A stretch of DNA of 64,000 nucleotides from an uncultured Paraprevotella sp. (GTDB taxonomy: Bacteria > Bacteroidota > Bacteroidia > Bacteroidales > Bacteroidaceae): NCBI GenBank assembly GCA_944319925.1, contig CALUFQ010000001.1, forward strand, positions 45,935-109,934, given 5' to 3'. Positions 38,313-48,749 of the stretch are shown in pieces (within the stretch, counting starts at the first letter, position 1; every line of letters begins with the position of its first letter). The notes under the pieces were generated by a model. It did not search any database and was not told the origin of the DNA. It worked only from the letters and a program-made list of their open reading frames with translations. The translations under genes were made by a program, and so were the position numbers.

Positions 38313-39461
38313 ATGAAAAATGTGAAACATGCATTCGTGAGTGCGGGAATATTCACCGCTTTGCTGGCTTCTTGCAGCCAACAACCACAAAGTAATTTAA
38401 CCGTGTCGGGACTTGACCCTGAGAATTTCGTGAGCGAAGTCAACGGCAAACCGACAAGTTTGTTTACCATCAAAAATGCCAATGGGATGGAAGTCTGCAT
38501 CACCAACTTCGGTGGTCGTATCGTGTCCATCATGGTGCCTGACAAAAACGACTCGCTGCGCGATGTCGTACTTGGATTCGACAGCATCGCGGATTACATC
38601 AACAAGCCCAGCGACTTTGGTGCAGCCATCGGCCGTTATGCCAACCGCATCAACAAGGGCATCTTGGTGATTGACGGCGACTCCATCCAACTGCCGACCA
38701 ACAATTTTGGCCATTGCCTGCACGGCGGCCCAAAGGGATGGCAATACCAGGTCTATGAAGGAAAGCAGGTGAACGACAGCGTGATCACCATGACCATGCA
38801 CTCGCCCGACGGAGACCAGGACTTCCCCGGTGCTGTCACAGCTACGGTGACTTACACTCTGACAAGCAACAATGCGCTGGATATCAAATATGAAGCGACG
38901 ACCGACAAGAAAACGGTCATCAACATGACCAACCATTCCTATTTCAACCTTTCCGGCGATCCGTCCCAACCGGCCACGGATCACATCCTGTATGTCAATG
39001 CCGATACATATACTCCTGTGGACAGCACCTACATGACCACCGGGGAGATTCTTCCTGTGAAAGACACGCCGATGGACTTCACCACCCCGAAAGCTGTGGG
39101 ACAAGACATTGACAAGTTCGAGTTCGAGCAAGTGAAAAACGGCAACGGCTATGACCACAACTGGGTGCTGAACACGAATGGCGACATTACACAACTGGCA
39201 GCCAAGCTGACTTCGCCCACAAGCGGCATCTCATTGGAAGTCTATACCAATGAACCAGGCATACAAGTCTATTCCGGCAATTTCCTTGACGGCACCTTGA
39301 GCGGCAAGAAAGGCATCATCTACAACCAACGTGCCTCCGTTTGCTTGGAAACCCAGCACTATCCCGACAGCCCCAACAAGCCGGAATGGCCGTCTGTCAT
39401 CCTCGAGCCGGGACAGACTTATGAAAGCGAATGTATTTTCAAATTCACTGTGGAAAAATAA
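38313..39461 (+). CDS. Exported aldose 1-epimerase (lipoprotein), AraM-like
   Basis: 382 residues. Signal with lipobox FTALLASCSQQ, so a periplasm-facing lipoprotein; then a complete mutarotase: ITNFGGRIVSIMVPDKND, IGRYANRINKGI, HCLHGGPKGWQYQVY, INMTNHSYFNLSG (catalytic His), VYTNEPGIQVYSG and CLETQHYPDSPNK. First gene of the arabinose operon, 37 bases before the transporter, so it probably presents the right arabinose anomer to it. It is a distinct paralogue of the cytoplasmic galM at 34503. Confidence 0.92.
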   Translation: MKNVKHAFVSAGIFTALLASCSQQPQSNLTVSGLDPENFVSEVNGKPTSLFTIKNANGMEVCITNFGGRIVSIMVPDKNDSLRDVVLGFDSIADYINKPSDFGAAIGRYANRINKGILVIDGDSIQLPTNNFGHCLHGGPKGWQYQVYEGKQVNDSVITMTMHSPDGDQDFPGAVTATVTYTLTSNNALDIKYEATTDKKTVINMTNHSYFNLSGDPSQPATDHILYVNADTYTPVDSTYMTTGEILPVKDTPMDFTTPKAVGQDIDKFEFEQVKNGNGYDHNWVLNTNGDITQLAAKLTSPTSGISLEVYTNEPGIQVYSGNFLDGTLSGKKGIIYNQRASVCLETQHYPDSPNKPEWPSVILEPGQTYESECIFKFTVEK

Positions 39462-39497
39462 ATTCATCATTAACTAAATCAAACAAAAAACAAAACC

Positions 39498-41243
39498 ATG
39501 AATTGGACTACAAATGAATTCGTCTGGCTCGACTGGGCGGTGCTGGCCATCGGAATCTTGGCCATCGTATGGGCGATTTATCGCGCCATCAAAAAAGACA
39601 AAGAGAAAATGCAGGGCGCCGATAGCCAAGACTACCTTTTCGGTAAAGGCGAACCTTGGTACATCATCGGTGCAGCCATCTTTGCGGCCAACATCGGTTC
39701 CGAACACCTCGTCGGCCTTGCCGGAACGGGCGCGAAAGACGGTGTGGGCATGGCGCATTGGGAAATGCAAGGCTGGATGATCTTAATCCTCGGATGGTTG
39801 TTCGTGCCGTTCTACCAGCTGCTGAACAACAAGATGGGCAAAATCATCACCATGCCGGATTTCCTCAAATTCCGCTACACCCAACGTACAGGTTCATGGC
39901 TGTCCATCATCACACTGATTGCCTATGTGCTGACCAAGGTTTCCGTAACCGCATTCACGGGCGGTATCTTCTTCGAATACTTGCTTGGGTTGCCATTTTG
40001 GTATGGTGCCATCGGCCTGATTGCCGTCACGGCAGTGTTCACAGTGTTCGGCGGCATGAAAGGCGTGATGACCTTGTCTGCCATCCAGACGCCTATCCTC
40101 ATCATAGGTTCTTTCCTCGTGTTGTTCTTGGGATTGAACATGCTGGGCGATGGAAGTATCGCTGCGGGCTGGTCAGAAATGATGGCCGTATGTAATGCCG
40201 CACACGACGGTTTCGGAACGACCCACATGTTCCACACCGACCCTAACGACCCGATGTATCCGCAATTCCCGGGCTATGTAGTATTCCTCGGTGCTTCCAT
40301 CATCGGCTTCTGGTATTGGTGCACAGACCAGCACATCGTACAACGTGTACTCGGGCAGACCAAAGGCGAAAGTAATGAAGTGGTCATGAAACGCGCCCGT
40401 CGCGGTAGCATTGCCGCCGGTTACTTCAAGCTCCTTCCGGTTTTCATGTTCCTGATTCCCGGCATGGTCGCTTTCGCGCTTTCCCAAAAAGCTGGTAGCG
40501 GCATTGTCATGGACATCACCAACACCCATGACACGGACGGTGCCTTCGCCATGATGGTGAAGAACATCCTGCCCGCAGGCGTGAAAGGCATCGTGACCAT
40601 CGGCTTCATCTGCGCCCTCGTGGCTTCGCTGGCCGCTTTCTTCAACAGTTGCGCCACATTGTTCACGGAAGACTTCTACAAGCCGATGAAAAAGGGCATG
40701 AGCGAAAGCCACTACGTATTTGTAGGCCGTGTGGCAACCGTAGTTGTCGTGCTTTTGGGCTTGGCTTGGATGCCTATCATGATGAACATGGGTAACCTGT
40801 ATTCTTACCTTCAAGATATCCAGTCCCTGATTGCCCCGGCCATGGTTGCCGTGTTCACCCTCGGTATCTTCTCCAAGAGGATTACGCCGAAGGCTGGTGA
40901 ATGGGGACTTATCGGTGGCTTCTTGATTGGCATGGTACGTTTGCTCACCAACGTGCTCACCAATTCCGGAAAAGCCGTCATGGAAGGTGCGTTCTGGGAA
41001 TACACCACTTGGTTCTGGCAGACCAACTGGCTGATTTTCGAAGTATGGTTGCTCGTATTTATCATTGTCTTCATGTTCGTGGTATCGGCCTTTACGCCGA
41101 AACCAAGCGCTGAACAGATTGCGGCCATCACGTTCACAAAAGACTACAAGAAAGCCATTCGCGACAGCTGGAACGTATGGGATGTCATTGCCACATTGGG
41201 CGTAGTAGCCCTCTGCGCATTGTTCTATGCCTACTTCTGGTAA
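39498..41243 (+). CDS. Sodium:solute symporter (SSS family), probable L-arabinose transporter
   Basis: 581 residues with about 13-14 membrane segments. SSS/SGLT marks: FAANIGSEHLVGLAGTGA, FLKFRYTQRTGSWLS, YWCTDQHIVQRVLGQ and the sodium-site helix CALVASLAAFFNSCATLFTEDF. Its place between the mutarotase and the araR gene, as in the Bacteroides arabinose locus (araP there), makes L-arabinose the likely substrate. Confidence 0.92.
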   Translation: MNWTTNEFVWLDWAVLAIGILAIVWAIYRAIKKDKEKMQGADSQDYLFGKGEPWYIIGAAIFAANIGSEHLVGLAGTGAKDGVGMAHWEMQGWMILILGWLFVPFYQLLNNKMGKIITMPDFLKFRYTQRTGSWLSIITLIAYVLTKVSVTAFTGGIFFEYLLGLPFWYGAIGLIAVTAVFTVFGGMKGVMTLSAIQTPILIIGSFLVLFLGLNMLGDGSIAAGWSEMMAVCNAAHDGFGTTHMFHTDPNDPMYPQFPGYVVFLGASIIGFWYWCTDQHIVQRVLGQTKGESNEVVMKRARRGSIAAGYFKLLPVFMFLIPGMVAFALSQKAGSGIVMDITNTHDTDGAFAMMVKNILPAGVKGIVTIGFICALVASLAAFFNSCATLFTEDFYKPMKKGMSESHYVFVGRVATVVVVLLGLAWMPIMMNMGNLYSYLQDIQSLIAPAMVAVFTLGIFSKRITPKAGEWGLIGGFLIGMVRLLTNVLTNSGKAVMEGAFWEYTTWFWQTNWLIFEVWLLVFIIVFMFVVSAFTPKPSAEQIAAITFTKDYKKAIRDSWNVWDVIATLGVVALCALFYAYFW

Positions 41244-41277
41244 GACAATTCCACACCTATTATTTATATAGGAAACA

Positions 41278-41955
41278 ATGGCCACCTATTACAGCATAAA
41301 CCCGAAATTCTACGTCTCGGTGGATTGCATCATATTCGGTTTCGACAAGGGCAGCCTCAAGTTGCTCTTGTTGAAGCGGAATTTTGAGCCGCAAAAAGGG
41401 AGCTGGTCGCTGATGGGTGGATTCGTGCAAGAAGACGAAAGCGTGGACGAAGCCGCCCAAAGAGTGCTAAAAGAACTCACCGGGCTTGAGAACGTTTATA
41501 TGGAGCAAGTGGGCACTTACGGGGATGTCCACCGCGACCCCGGTGAAAGGGTCATTTCCGTAGCCTACTCTGCCCTTATCAACATCAACGAATACGACAG
41601 GGAGTTGGTGGACTGCCACAATGCGTCCTGGACAGCGTTGGATAACCTTCCGCCTTTGGTGTTTGACCATCAACAGATGGTGGAGCAAGCATTGGCTTGG
41701 TTCCGGAGGAAAGCATCTTCCGAGCCGGTGGGTTTCGAACTGCTTCCGGAACTGTTTACCCTCACACAACTCCAAAACCTCTATGAAGCCGTCTATGGCA
41801 AACGCATGGACAAGCGAAACTTCCGCAAACAGGTTGCCATGATGGATTTTATTGAAAAAACAGACTTAATAGACAAAACGGGTTCCAAACGGGGAGCTGC
41901 CTTATACAGGTTCAACGAAAATACTTACCGGATGGCCCCGAAATTTAAATTATAG
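41278..41955 (+). CDS. Nudix-type transcriptional regulator of arabinose use (AraR-like)
   Basis: 225 residues: an N-terminal Nudix fold (about 10-145) and a C-terminal winged helix (about 150-225; [32 protein letters not shown]). The Nudix box reads [20 protein letters not shown]; the canonical REUxEE glutamates are partly replaced (RVLKEL), so hydrolysis is unlikely and the fold probably only binds the sugar. This is the design of NrtR/AraR regulators described in Bacteroides. It sits inside the operon it should repress, 4 bases before araD. Confidence 0.9.
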   Translation: MATYYSINPKFYVSVDCIIFGFDKGSLKLLLLKRNFEPQKGSWSLMGGFVQEDESVDEAAQRVLKELTGLENVYMEQVGTYGDVHRDPGERVISVAYSALININEYDRELVDCHNASWTALDNLPPLVFDHQQMVEQALAWFRRKASSEPVGFELLPELFTLTQLQNLYEAVYGKRMDKRNFRKQVAMMDFIEKTDLIDKTGSKRGAALYRFNENTYRMAPKFKL

Positions 41956-41959
41956 GCTT

Positions 41960-42655
41960 ATGTTAGAAGAACTGAAAGAAAAGGTATATCAAGCCAACCT
42001 TGATTTGGTAAAACAAGGTTTGGTCATATTCACTTGGGGCAACGTGTCCGGCATTGACCGCGAAAAGGGACTGGTTGTCATCAAACCCAGTGGCGTGGAT
42101 TACGACACCATGAAAGCGTCCGACATGGTGGTGGTGGATTTGGAAACAGGCAAAGTCGTGGAAGGCGACCTCAATCCTTCCTCCGATACTCCGACCCACC
42201 TTGTTCTCTACAAGGCATTTCCCAATATTCAGGGTGTGGTACATACCCACTCCACTTACGCCACCGCATGGGCACAAGCTGGCAAGGACATTCCCAATAT
42301 CGGCACTACTCATGCCGACTATTTTCATGAAGCCATCCCCTGCACGGATGACATGACCAAGGAGGAAGTAGAAGGCAATTATGAATTGGAAACGGGAAAT
42401 GTCATCGTCAAGCGGTTCATCGGCATCAACCCCGACCACACACCGGGCGTGTTGGTGAAGAACCATGGGCCGTTCAGCTGGGGCACAAGCCCGGCCAATG
42501 CGGTCTATAATGCAAAAGTAATGGAACAGTGTGCCCACATGGCATTCGTTTCGTTCATGGTCAACCCCGGCACGACGATGAACCCGTTGCTCATCGAAAA
42601 GCACTATAACCGCAAGCACGGTCCCAATGCTTATTATGGACAGAAAAAGAAATGA
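41960..42655 (+). CDS. araD: L-ribulose-5-phosphate 4-epimerase
   Basis: 231-residue class II aldolase-type zinc epimerase, L-ribulose-5-P to D-xylulose-5-P. Seen: [20 protein letters not shown], the zinc-binding [30 protein letters not shown], and KNHGPFSWG with the third zinc His. Full length. It lies between araR and araA. Confidence 0.96.
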   Translation: MLEELKEKVYQANLDLVKQGLVIFTWGNVSGIDREKGLVVIKPSGVDYDTMKASDMVVVDLETGKVVEGDLNPSSDTPTHLVLYKAFPNIQGVVHTHSTYATAWAQAGKDIPNIGTTHADYFHEAIPCTDDMTKEEVEGNYELETGNVIVKRFIGINPDHTPGVLVKNHGPFSWGTSPANAVYNAKVMEQCAHMAFVSFMVNPGTTMNPLLIEKHYNRKHGPNAYYGQKKK

Positions 42656-42704
42656 GCGAACTTATTATTAACTAACAAATCTTTAATCACTAAAAGTTTT
42701 TATC

Positions 42705-44231
42705 ATGAACGCATTTGATCAGTATGAAGTATGGTTTGTGACAGGCGCACAGCTCCTGTACGGTGGTGACGCAGTGGTAGCCGTTGACGGCCACTCCACC
42801 CAAATGGTAAACGGTTTGAACGCTTCGGGCAAACTCCCCGTGAAAGTAGTATATAAAGGCACGGCCAACTCCTCCAAGGAAGTGGAAGCCGTGTTCAAGG
42901 CTGCCAACAATGATGACAAGTGTATCGGTGTCATCACATGGATGCACACATTCTCTCCGGCCAAGATGTGGATCCATGGCTTGCAGCAATTGAAGAAACC
43001 CTTGCTCCACCTCCACACTCAGTTCAACAAGGAAATTCCTTGGGACACGATGGACATGGACTTCATGAACCTCAACCAGTCCGCCCACGGCGACCGTGAA
43101 TTCGGCCACATCTGCACCCGAATGCGCATCCGCCGCAAAGTGGTCGTAGGCTATTGGCAGGATGAAGCCACCCAGCATAAGATTGCCGTGTGGATGCGTG
43201 TCTGCGCCGCATGGGCAGATGCACAAGACATGTTGATTATCCGCTTCGGCGACCAAATGAACAACGTGGCCGTCACCGACGGCGACAAGGTCGAAGCCGA
43301 ACAGCGCATGGGTTACCACGTGGACTACTGCCCTGCCAGCGAATTGATGGAATACCACAGCAAAGTGAAAGACGAAGACGTAAAAGCTTTGGTCGATGAA
43401 TATTTCCGCTTGTATGACCACGACAAGGAATTGGAAGACGGACGCACCGAAGCTTACCAAAAGGTTTGGAACTCGGCAAAGGCAGAGTTGGCTCTCCGCG
43501 CCATCCTGAAGGACAAAGGTGCCAAAGGCTTCACCACGAACTTCGACGACCTGGGTCAGACCGACGGCAGCCACTTCGATCAAATCCCCGGCTTGGCCTC
43601 ACAACGCCTGATGGCTGAAGGTTATGGTTTCGGCGCCGAAGGCGACTGGAAGTCCGCCGCCCTCTACCGCTCGGTATGGGTGATGAACCAAGGCCTGCCC
43701 AACGGCTGCTCTTTCCTGGAAGACTATACACTAAATTTCGATGGTGCGAACAGTGCCATCCTGCAAGCCCACATGCTGGAAGTCTGCCCGCTCATCGCAG
43801 CCCAAAAGCCTCGTTTGGAAGTACACTTCCTCGGCATCGGCATTCGCAAGAGCCAGACCGCACGTCTCGTGTTCACTTCAAAGACCGGCGCAGGTTGCAC
43901 AGCCACAGTCGTTGACCTTGGCAACCGCTTCCGTCTCATTGTGAACGATGTGGAATGCATCGAACCGAAACCTCTGCCCAAGTTGCCCGTGGCTTCCGCT
44001 TTGTGGATTCCGCAACCCAACTTCGAAGTGGGTGCCGGTGCATGGATTTTGGCAGGTGGCACACACCACTCTTGCTTCTCGTACGACCTTACGGCCGAAT
44101 ATTGGGAAGACTATGCCGAAATCGCAGGTATCGAGATGATTCACATCGGCAAGGAAACGACCATCGAAGGGTTCAAGAAAGAACTCCGCATGAACGAAGT
44201 CTATTACATGCTGAACAAGGCATTGTGCTAA
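42705..44231 (+). CDS. araA: L-arabinose isomerase
   Basis: 508 residues, complete. L-arabinose to L-ribulose, Mn-dependent. Recognisable: VWFVTGAQLLYGGDAV at the N terminus, CIGVITWMHTFSPAKMW, LLHLHTQFNKEIPW, FTTNFDDLGQTDGSHFDQIP, the metal-site region FLEDYTLNF and ILAGGTHHSCFSYDL near the end. Followed by an intra-operon hairpin at 44256-44297 and then the kinase. Confidence 0.97.
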   Translation: MNAFDQYEVWFVTGAQLLYGGDAVVAVDGHSTQMVNGLNASGKLPVKVVYKGTANSSKEVEAVFKAANNDDKCIGVITWMHTFSPAKMWIHGLQQLKKPLLHLHTQFNKEIPWDTMDMDFMNLNQSAHGDREFGHICTRMRIRRKVVVGYWQDEATQHKIAVWMRVCAAWADAQDMLIIRFGDQMNNVAVTDGDKVEAEQRMGYHVDYCPASELMEYHSKVKDEDVKALVDEYFRLYDHDKELEDGRTEAYQKVWNSAKAELALRAILKDKGAKGFTTNFDDLGQTDGSHFDQIPGLASQRLMAEGYGFGAEGDWKSAALYRSVWVMNQGLPNGCSFLEDYTLNFDGANSAILQAHMLEVCPLIAAQKPRLEVHFLGIGIRKSQTARLVFTSKTGAGCTATVVDLGNRFRLIVNDVECIEPKPLPKLPVASALWIPQPNFEVGAGAWILAGGTHHSCFSYDLTAEYWEDYAEIAGIEMIHIGKETTIEGFKKELRMNEVYYMLNKALC

Positions 44232-44255
44232 ACTTCCGTAAACAGACATAAAATG

Positions 44256-44297
44256 GGAAACGCCCGGTTGGCGACGCCCGCCGGGACGTTTCCTTTT
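44256..44297 (+). terminator. Intra-operon hairpin between araA and araB
   Basis: GGAAACGcCCGG (44256-44267) pairs with CCGGgaCGTTTCC (44281-44293) and is followed by TTTTCC. Either a partial terminator or an mRNA-stabilising 3' hairpin within the operon. Confidence 0.55.
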
Positions 44298-44338
44298 CCT
44301 GTTTCAACCTTATTATCTACTTAAAACCACTTTTTAAT

Positions 44339-45937
44339 ATGAATTCAGACGCTAAGTCAGTCATCGAGTCCGGCAAAGCCATCCTGGGAATCGAATTCGG
44401 TTCCACACGCATCAAAGCCGTCTTGATAGACCCGGAAAACAAGCCCATTGCCCAAGGAAGCCACACATGGGAAAACCAATTGGTGGACGGGCTTTGGACA
44501 TACAGCATCGAAGCGATTTGGTATGGCTTGCAAGATTGCTATGCCGACCTCCGCGCCAACGTGAAAGAACAATACGACATCGAAATCGAGTCGCTGGCTG
44601 CCATCGGCATCAGTGCCATGATGCACGGCTACATGCCTTTCAACACGAAGGAAGAAATCCTCGTGCCGTTCCGTACATGGAGAAACACCAATACCGGACA
44701 GGCAGCTGCCGCCTTGTCGGAACTGTTCGTTTACAACATTCCCTTGCGGTGGAGCATCTCCCACCTTTACCAGGCGATCCTGGACAACGAAGAACATGTC
44801 AAAGACATCGACTACCTGACCACATTGGCCGGATATGTGCATTGGCAAATCACCGGCAAAAAGGTATTGGGCATCGGTGATGCTTCAGGCATGCTGCCTA
44901 TCGACCCGGCCACAAAGAACTATTCAGCCGAGATGGTAGAAAAGTTCGACAACTTGATTGCTCCCAAAGGCTATAGTTGGAAACTCACGGACATCCTGCC
45001 CAAAGTGCTGGTAGCTGGAGAGAATGCTGGTTCCCTTACTTTGGAAGGAGCCAAGAAACTCGATGTCTCCGGCCATCTGAAAGCCGGCATCCCCGTATGC
45101 CCGCCCGAAGGCGACGCTGGTACGGGCATGGCAGCTACCAACGCTGTCAAGCAACGCACCGGCAACGTATCGGCCGGCACATCTTCTTTCTCCATGATTG
45201 TGCTCGAAAAGGACTTGTCCAAGCCTTACGAAATGATTGACATGGTAACCACCCCGGACGGCAGCCTCGTGGCCATGGTGCATTGCAACAACTGCACGTC
45301 CGACCTCAACGCATGGGTTAACATATTCAAAGAATACCAGGAACTGTTGGGTATCCCTGTCAACATGGATGAGCTTTACGGCAAACTCTACAACCATGCA
45401 CTCACGGGCAGTGCCGACTGCGGCGGACTTATTTCCTATAACTATTTCTCGGGCGAACCCGTCACGGGACTCGCTGAAGGCCGCCCCTTGTTCGTGCGCT
45501 CTGCCAACAACAAGTTTACCCTTGCCAACTTCATGCGGGCCAATTTGTATGCTTCTGTCGGTGTGCTCAAAATCGGCAACGACATTCTGTTCAAGGAAGA
45601 GAAAATCAAAGTTGACCGCATCACGGGTCACGGAGGTCTGTTTCGCACCAAAGGCGTAGGCCAGCGCATCCTTGCCGCAGCCATCAATTCGCCCATTTCG
45701 GTGATGAATACAGCCGGAGAAGGCGGCGCATGGGGCATTGCTTTGCTGGCCTCTTATTTGGTGAACAACGTGAAGAGACAATCCCTTGCCGATTTCCTTG
45801 ACGAACAAGTGTTCGCCGGAGATGCCGGCATCGAAATTTCTCCCACGGCAGAAGACGTGGCCGGATTCAATGCCTACATTGAGAATTACAAGGCCGGACT
45901 GCCCATTGAAGAAGCAGCCGTCCAATTCAAGAAATAA
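44339..45937 (+). CDS. araB: FGGY-family kinase, L-ribulokinase of the arabinose operon
   Basis: 532 residues. FGGY kinase core: [19 protein letters not shown] (first phosphate loop), the second ATP motif [15 protein letters not shown], and [18 protein letters not shown] plus the C-terminal [16 protein letters not shown]. It phosphorylates L-ribulose, between AraA and AraD in the pathway. Length is close to the Bacteroides ribulokinase type rather than the 560-residue E. coli AraB. Assignment relies on the operon; the family alone would only say FGGY kinase. Confidence 0.92.
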   Translation: MNSDAKSVIESGKAILGIEFGSTRIKAVLIDPENKPIAQGSHTWENQLVDGLWTYSIEAIWYGLQDCYADLRANVKEQYDIEIESLAAIGISAMMHGYMPFNTKEEILVPFRTWRNTNTGQAAAALSELFVYNIPLRWSISHLYQAILDNEEHVKDIDYLTTLAGYVHWQITGKKVLGIGDASGMLPIDPATKNYSAEMVEKFDNLIAPKGYSWKLTDILPKVLVAGENAGSLTLEGAKKLDVSGHLKAGIPVCPPEGDAGTGMAATNAVKQRTGNVSAGTSSFSMIVLEKDLSKPYEMIDMVTTPDGSLVAMVHCNNCTSDLNAWVNIFKEYQELLGIPVNMDELYGKLYNHALTGSADCGGLISYNYFSGEPVTGLAEGRPLFVRSANNKFTLANFMRANLYASVGVLKIGNDILFKEEKIKVDRITGHGGLFRTKGVGQRILAAAINSPISVMNTAGEGGAWGIALLASYLVNNVKRQSLADFLDEQVFAGDAGIEISPTAEDVAGFNAYIENYKAGLPIEEAAVQFKK

Positions 45938-45966
45938 AAACCTAACTTAATAAATTTCTTATTCAC

Positions 45967-47982
45967 ATGAACAGCAAACAAGTAATGAACCACGCAGCCG
46001 ACAACATTCGTATCTTGGCTGCCTCGATGGTAGAAAAAGCGAAATCCGGACACCCCGGCGGTGCCATGGGCGGTGCCGACTTCATCAACGTGTTGTATTC
46101 GGAATTCCTGCAATACGACCCCGAAAACCCAAGATGGGAAGGCCGTGACCGTTTCTTCCTCGACCCCGGCCACATGGCACCCATGCTCTATTCGCAATTG
46201 GCTCTGATTGGCAAGTTCTCGCTCGATGAATTGCAGCAACTCCGCCAATGGGGTTCTCCCACCCCGGGACACCCCGAAGTGGATGTCATGCGCGGCATTG
46301 AAAACACTTCTGGCCCGCTCGGACAAGGCCATGTGTTTGCCGTGGGTGCCGCCATCGCAGCCAAATTCCTGGCTGCCCGCACCGGCAATCCTACTTTTGC
46401 AAAGGAAACCATCTATGCCTACATCTCCGATGGCGGCGTACAGGAAGAAATCTCACAGGGCGCAGGACGCATCGCCGGTTGCCTCGGGTTGGACAACCTT
46501 ATCATGTTCTACGACTCCAACGACATCCAGCTTTCCACCGAAACCAAGGACGTGACCAGCGAAGACACGGCCATGAAATACCGCGCATGGAATTGGAACG
46601 TCATTGAAATCAACGGCAACGATTGCGATGAAATCCGCGAAGCTTTGAAGGCAGCCAAGGCTGAAAGCAAACGCCCGACACTGATTATCGGTAAGTGCAT
46701 CATGGGCAAGGGGGCCCGCAAGGCCGACAACTCGTCCTACGAGCACAACTGCAAGACACACGGTGCGCCGCTCGGTGGTGATGCCTACAAAAATACCATG
46801 GTCAACTTGGGCGCGGACCCCGAAAACCCGTTCGTCATCTTCGACGACGTGAAGGAGCTCTACGCCAACCGTGCTGCGGAATTGAAAGGCATCGTGTCCG
46901 CCCGCTACGAAGAGGAAAAGGCATGGGCTGCCGAGAATCCTGAAAAGGCCGCACAGCAGGCCGAATGGTTCAGCGGTAAGACTCCCCAAGTGGATTGGGC
47001 TGCCGTCCAGCAGAAAGCCGGCGATGCCACCCGCAATGCTTCGGCTGCCGTCTTGGGCGTATTGGCCGAACAAGTGCCCAACATGATTTGCGCTTCCGCC
47101 GACTTGTCCAACTCAGACAAGACTGATGGATTCCTGAAGAAGACCCACGCCTTTACATCCGGCGACTTTAGCGGTGCCTTCTTCCAAGCCGGTGTGGCCG
47201 AACTCACGATGGCTTGCTGCAGCATCGGCATGATGCTCCATGGCGGTGTCATCGCGGCTTGCGGCACGTTCTTCGTATTCTCCGACTACATGAAGCCTGC
47301 TGTCCGCATGGCAGCCCTCATGCAAGTGCCTGTCAAGTTCATTTGGACACATGACGCATTCCGCGTAGGTGAAGACGGACCGACCCACGAACCAGTAGAA
47401 CAGGAAGCCCAAATCCGCCTGATGGAAAAACTGAAGAACCACCATGGCCAAAACTCCCTGCTCGTGCTCCGTCCGGCCGATGCAGAAGAGACCACTGCTT
47501 GCTGGAAGCTTGCCATGGAGAACACCGACACCCCGTCGGCTCTCATCCTCTCTCGTCAGAACATCGAAATGCTCCCGACTGGGAACGACTATGCCCAGTC
47601 GGCCAAAGGCGCCTACATCGTGGCCGGTTCCGACGAGAATCCTGATGTCATCCTCGTGGCTTCTGGCTCCGAAGTGTCCACCCTCGTGGCCGGTGCCGCC
47701 TTGCTGCGTGCCGACGGCGTGAAAGTGCGCATCGTCAGCTGCCCGTCCGAAGGCTTGTTCCGCAGCCAAGATGCCGCTTACCAAGAGAGCGTACTGCCCG
47801 CCGGTGCCAAGATCTTCGGCCTCACCGCCGGACTGCCCGTCAACCTCCAAGGTTTGGTGGGTGCCAATGGCAAAGTATTCGGCTTGGAAAGCTTCGGTTT
47901 CTCCGCACCCTACAAGGTGCTCGACGAGAAACTCGGCTTCACTGCACAGAACGTATATAACCAAGTTAAAGCCATGCTCTGA
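45967..47982 (+). CDS. tkt: Transketolase
   Basis: 671 residues. TPP enzyme: KSGHPGGAMGGADFINVL, LDPGHMAPMLYSQLAL, HPEVDVMRGIENTSGPLGQG, the TPP-binding YISDGGVQEEISQGAGRIAG and FYDSNDIQLSTETKDV, and FIWTHDAFRVGEDGPTHEPV. It links D-xylulose-5-P from the AraD step to the pentose phosphate pathway. Placed after araB; its stop overlaps the rpiB start by one base (TGATG). Confidence 0.97.
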   Translation: MNSKQVMNHAADNIRILAASMVEKAKSGHPGGAMGGADFINVLYSEFLQYDPENPRWEGRDRFFLDPGHMAPMLYSQLALIGKFSLDELQQLRQWGSPTPGHPEVDVMRGIENTSGPLGQGHVFAVGAAIAAKFLAARTGNPTFAKETIYAYISDGGVQEEISQGAGRIAGCLGLDNLIMFYDSNDIQLSTETKDVTSEDTAMKYRAWNWNVIEINGNDCDEIREALKAAKAESKRPTLIIGKCIMGKGARKADNSSYEHNCKTHGAPLGGDAYKNTMVNLGADPENPFVIFDDVKELYANRAAELKGIVSARYEEEKAWAAENPEKAAQQAEWFSGKTPQVDWAAVQQKAGDATRNASAAVLGVLAEQVPNMICASADLSNSDKTDGFLKKTHAFTSGDFSGAFFQAGVAELTMACCSIGMMLHGGVIAACGTFFVFSDYMKPAVRMAALMQVPVKFIWTHDAFRVGEDGPTHEPVEQEAQIRLMEKLKNHHGQNSLLVLRPADAEETTACWKLAMENTDTPSALILSRQNIEMLPTGNDYAQSAKGAYIVAGSDENPDVILVASGSEVSTLVAGAALLRADGVKVRIVSCPSEGLFRSQDAAYQESVLPAGAKIFGLTAGLPVNLQGLVGANGKVFGLESFGFSAPYKVLDEKLGFTAQNVYNQVKAML

Positions 47983-48425
47983 TGATGCAGGTCAAGACAG
48001 TGGGTCTGGCTTCAGACCACGCAGGCTTTGCCCTCAAACAGTTCGTCAAGCAATACTTGGCTGAAAAGGGTTATGCCTATCGCGACTTCGGCACCGACTC
48101 GGAAGCCAGCTGCGACTATGCAGACTATGCCCATCCCCTGGCTCTCGCCGTGGAAAACGGCGAATGCTATCCGGGCATAGCCATTTGTGGCAGTGGCGAA
48201 GGCATCAGCATGACCCTGAACAAGCACCAGGGCATCCGTGCCGGACTGAGTTGGATTCCGGAAATTGCACACTTGTGCCGCCAGCACAACGATGCCAACG
48301 TCCTGGTCATGCCGGGGCGGTTCATCGATACCGACATGGCGCGCAAGATTATGGACGAGTTCTTTGCCACCGACTTCGAAGGTGGCCGCCATCAGAAGCG
48401 CATCGACAAGATGGCAGTGAAGTAA
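47982..48425 (+). CDS. rpiB: Ribose-5-phosphate isomerase B
   Basis: 147 residues of the RpiB/LacAB fold: VGLASDHAGFALKQFVKQYL, DFGTDSEASCDYADYAHPLA, ICGSGEGISMTLNKHQGIRA (catalytic loop) and ARQHN-type HLCRQHNDANVLVMPGRFI. Interconverts ribose-5-P and ribulose-5-P. Start ATG at 47982 overlaps the transketolase stop by one base, implying translational coupling. Last gene of the arabinose operon; terminator follows. Confidence 0.95.
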   Translation: MMQVKTVGLASDHAGFALKQFVKQYLAEKGYAYRDFGTDSEASCDYADYAHPLALAVENGECYPGIAICGSGEGISMTLNKHQGIRAGLSWIPEIAHLCRQHNDANVLVMPGRFIDTDMARKIMDEFFATDFEGGRHQKRIDKMAVK

Positions 48426-48452
48426 ACTGCGTAACATAAAAGCGCATTCCCG

Positions 48453-48490
48453 ATGCCGCAGGCTTCCCAAGAGATGCCTGCGGCATTTGT
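48453..48490 (+). terminator. Terminator after rpiB
   Basis: ATGCCGCAGGC (48453-48463) and GCCTGCGGCAT (48476-48486) form a perfect 11-bp stem, then TTGTTG. Confidence 0.75.
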
Positions 48491-48506
48491 TGATATGCCC
48501 GGATGA

Positions 48507-48660
48507 GGGGCGTTGCGCCCCGTGGGTGTGAACCCCATCGCAGCCATCCGGAATGTTCCGTGTTTTTTTCGCCTAGCAGGGAGGTGGCTCAGAAGGGTCG
48601 GAAAGGTTTTCCCGCCCACGCTGTCATTCCGCATGATGGGCAAACGGCCACTATGGCCTC
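48507..48660. repeat. Dispersed AGGGGAGGTGG-family repeat, third copy
   Basis: GGGGCGTtGCGCCCC then CGTGGGTGTGAACCCC (48507-48536) matches 11485-11515; AGCAGGGAGGTGGCTC...GGTTTTCCCGCCCACG (48575-48620) matches 11353-11397; ACGGCCACTATGGCC (48644-48658) matches 11420-11434. The order of the modules is permuted compared with the 11-kb copy. It fills most of the 324-base gap between rpiB and the MATE gene. Confidence 0.7.
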
Positions 48661-48710
48661 AAAATGGCTACATTTCATGACGATTGGTGGTTTCGCCACT
48701 TAAAATTCTC

Positions 48711-48718
48711 TACCTTTG
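48711..48718 (+). promoter_or_regulatory. Predicted -7 element of the MATE gene
   Basis: TACCTTTG, exact TAnnTTTG, 32 bases before the ATG at 48750; a TTGG at 48685-48688 could be the -33 box. Confidence 0.65.
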
Positions 48719-48749
48719 CACCAACTTTAAATATTGAAGATTGTACAAG

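Noticed and set aside
38313-39461. Second mutarotase as a simple duplicate of the galM at 34503
   Set aside because: It has a lipoprotein signal and differs throughout; its conserved place before the arabinose transporter argues for a separate role.
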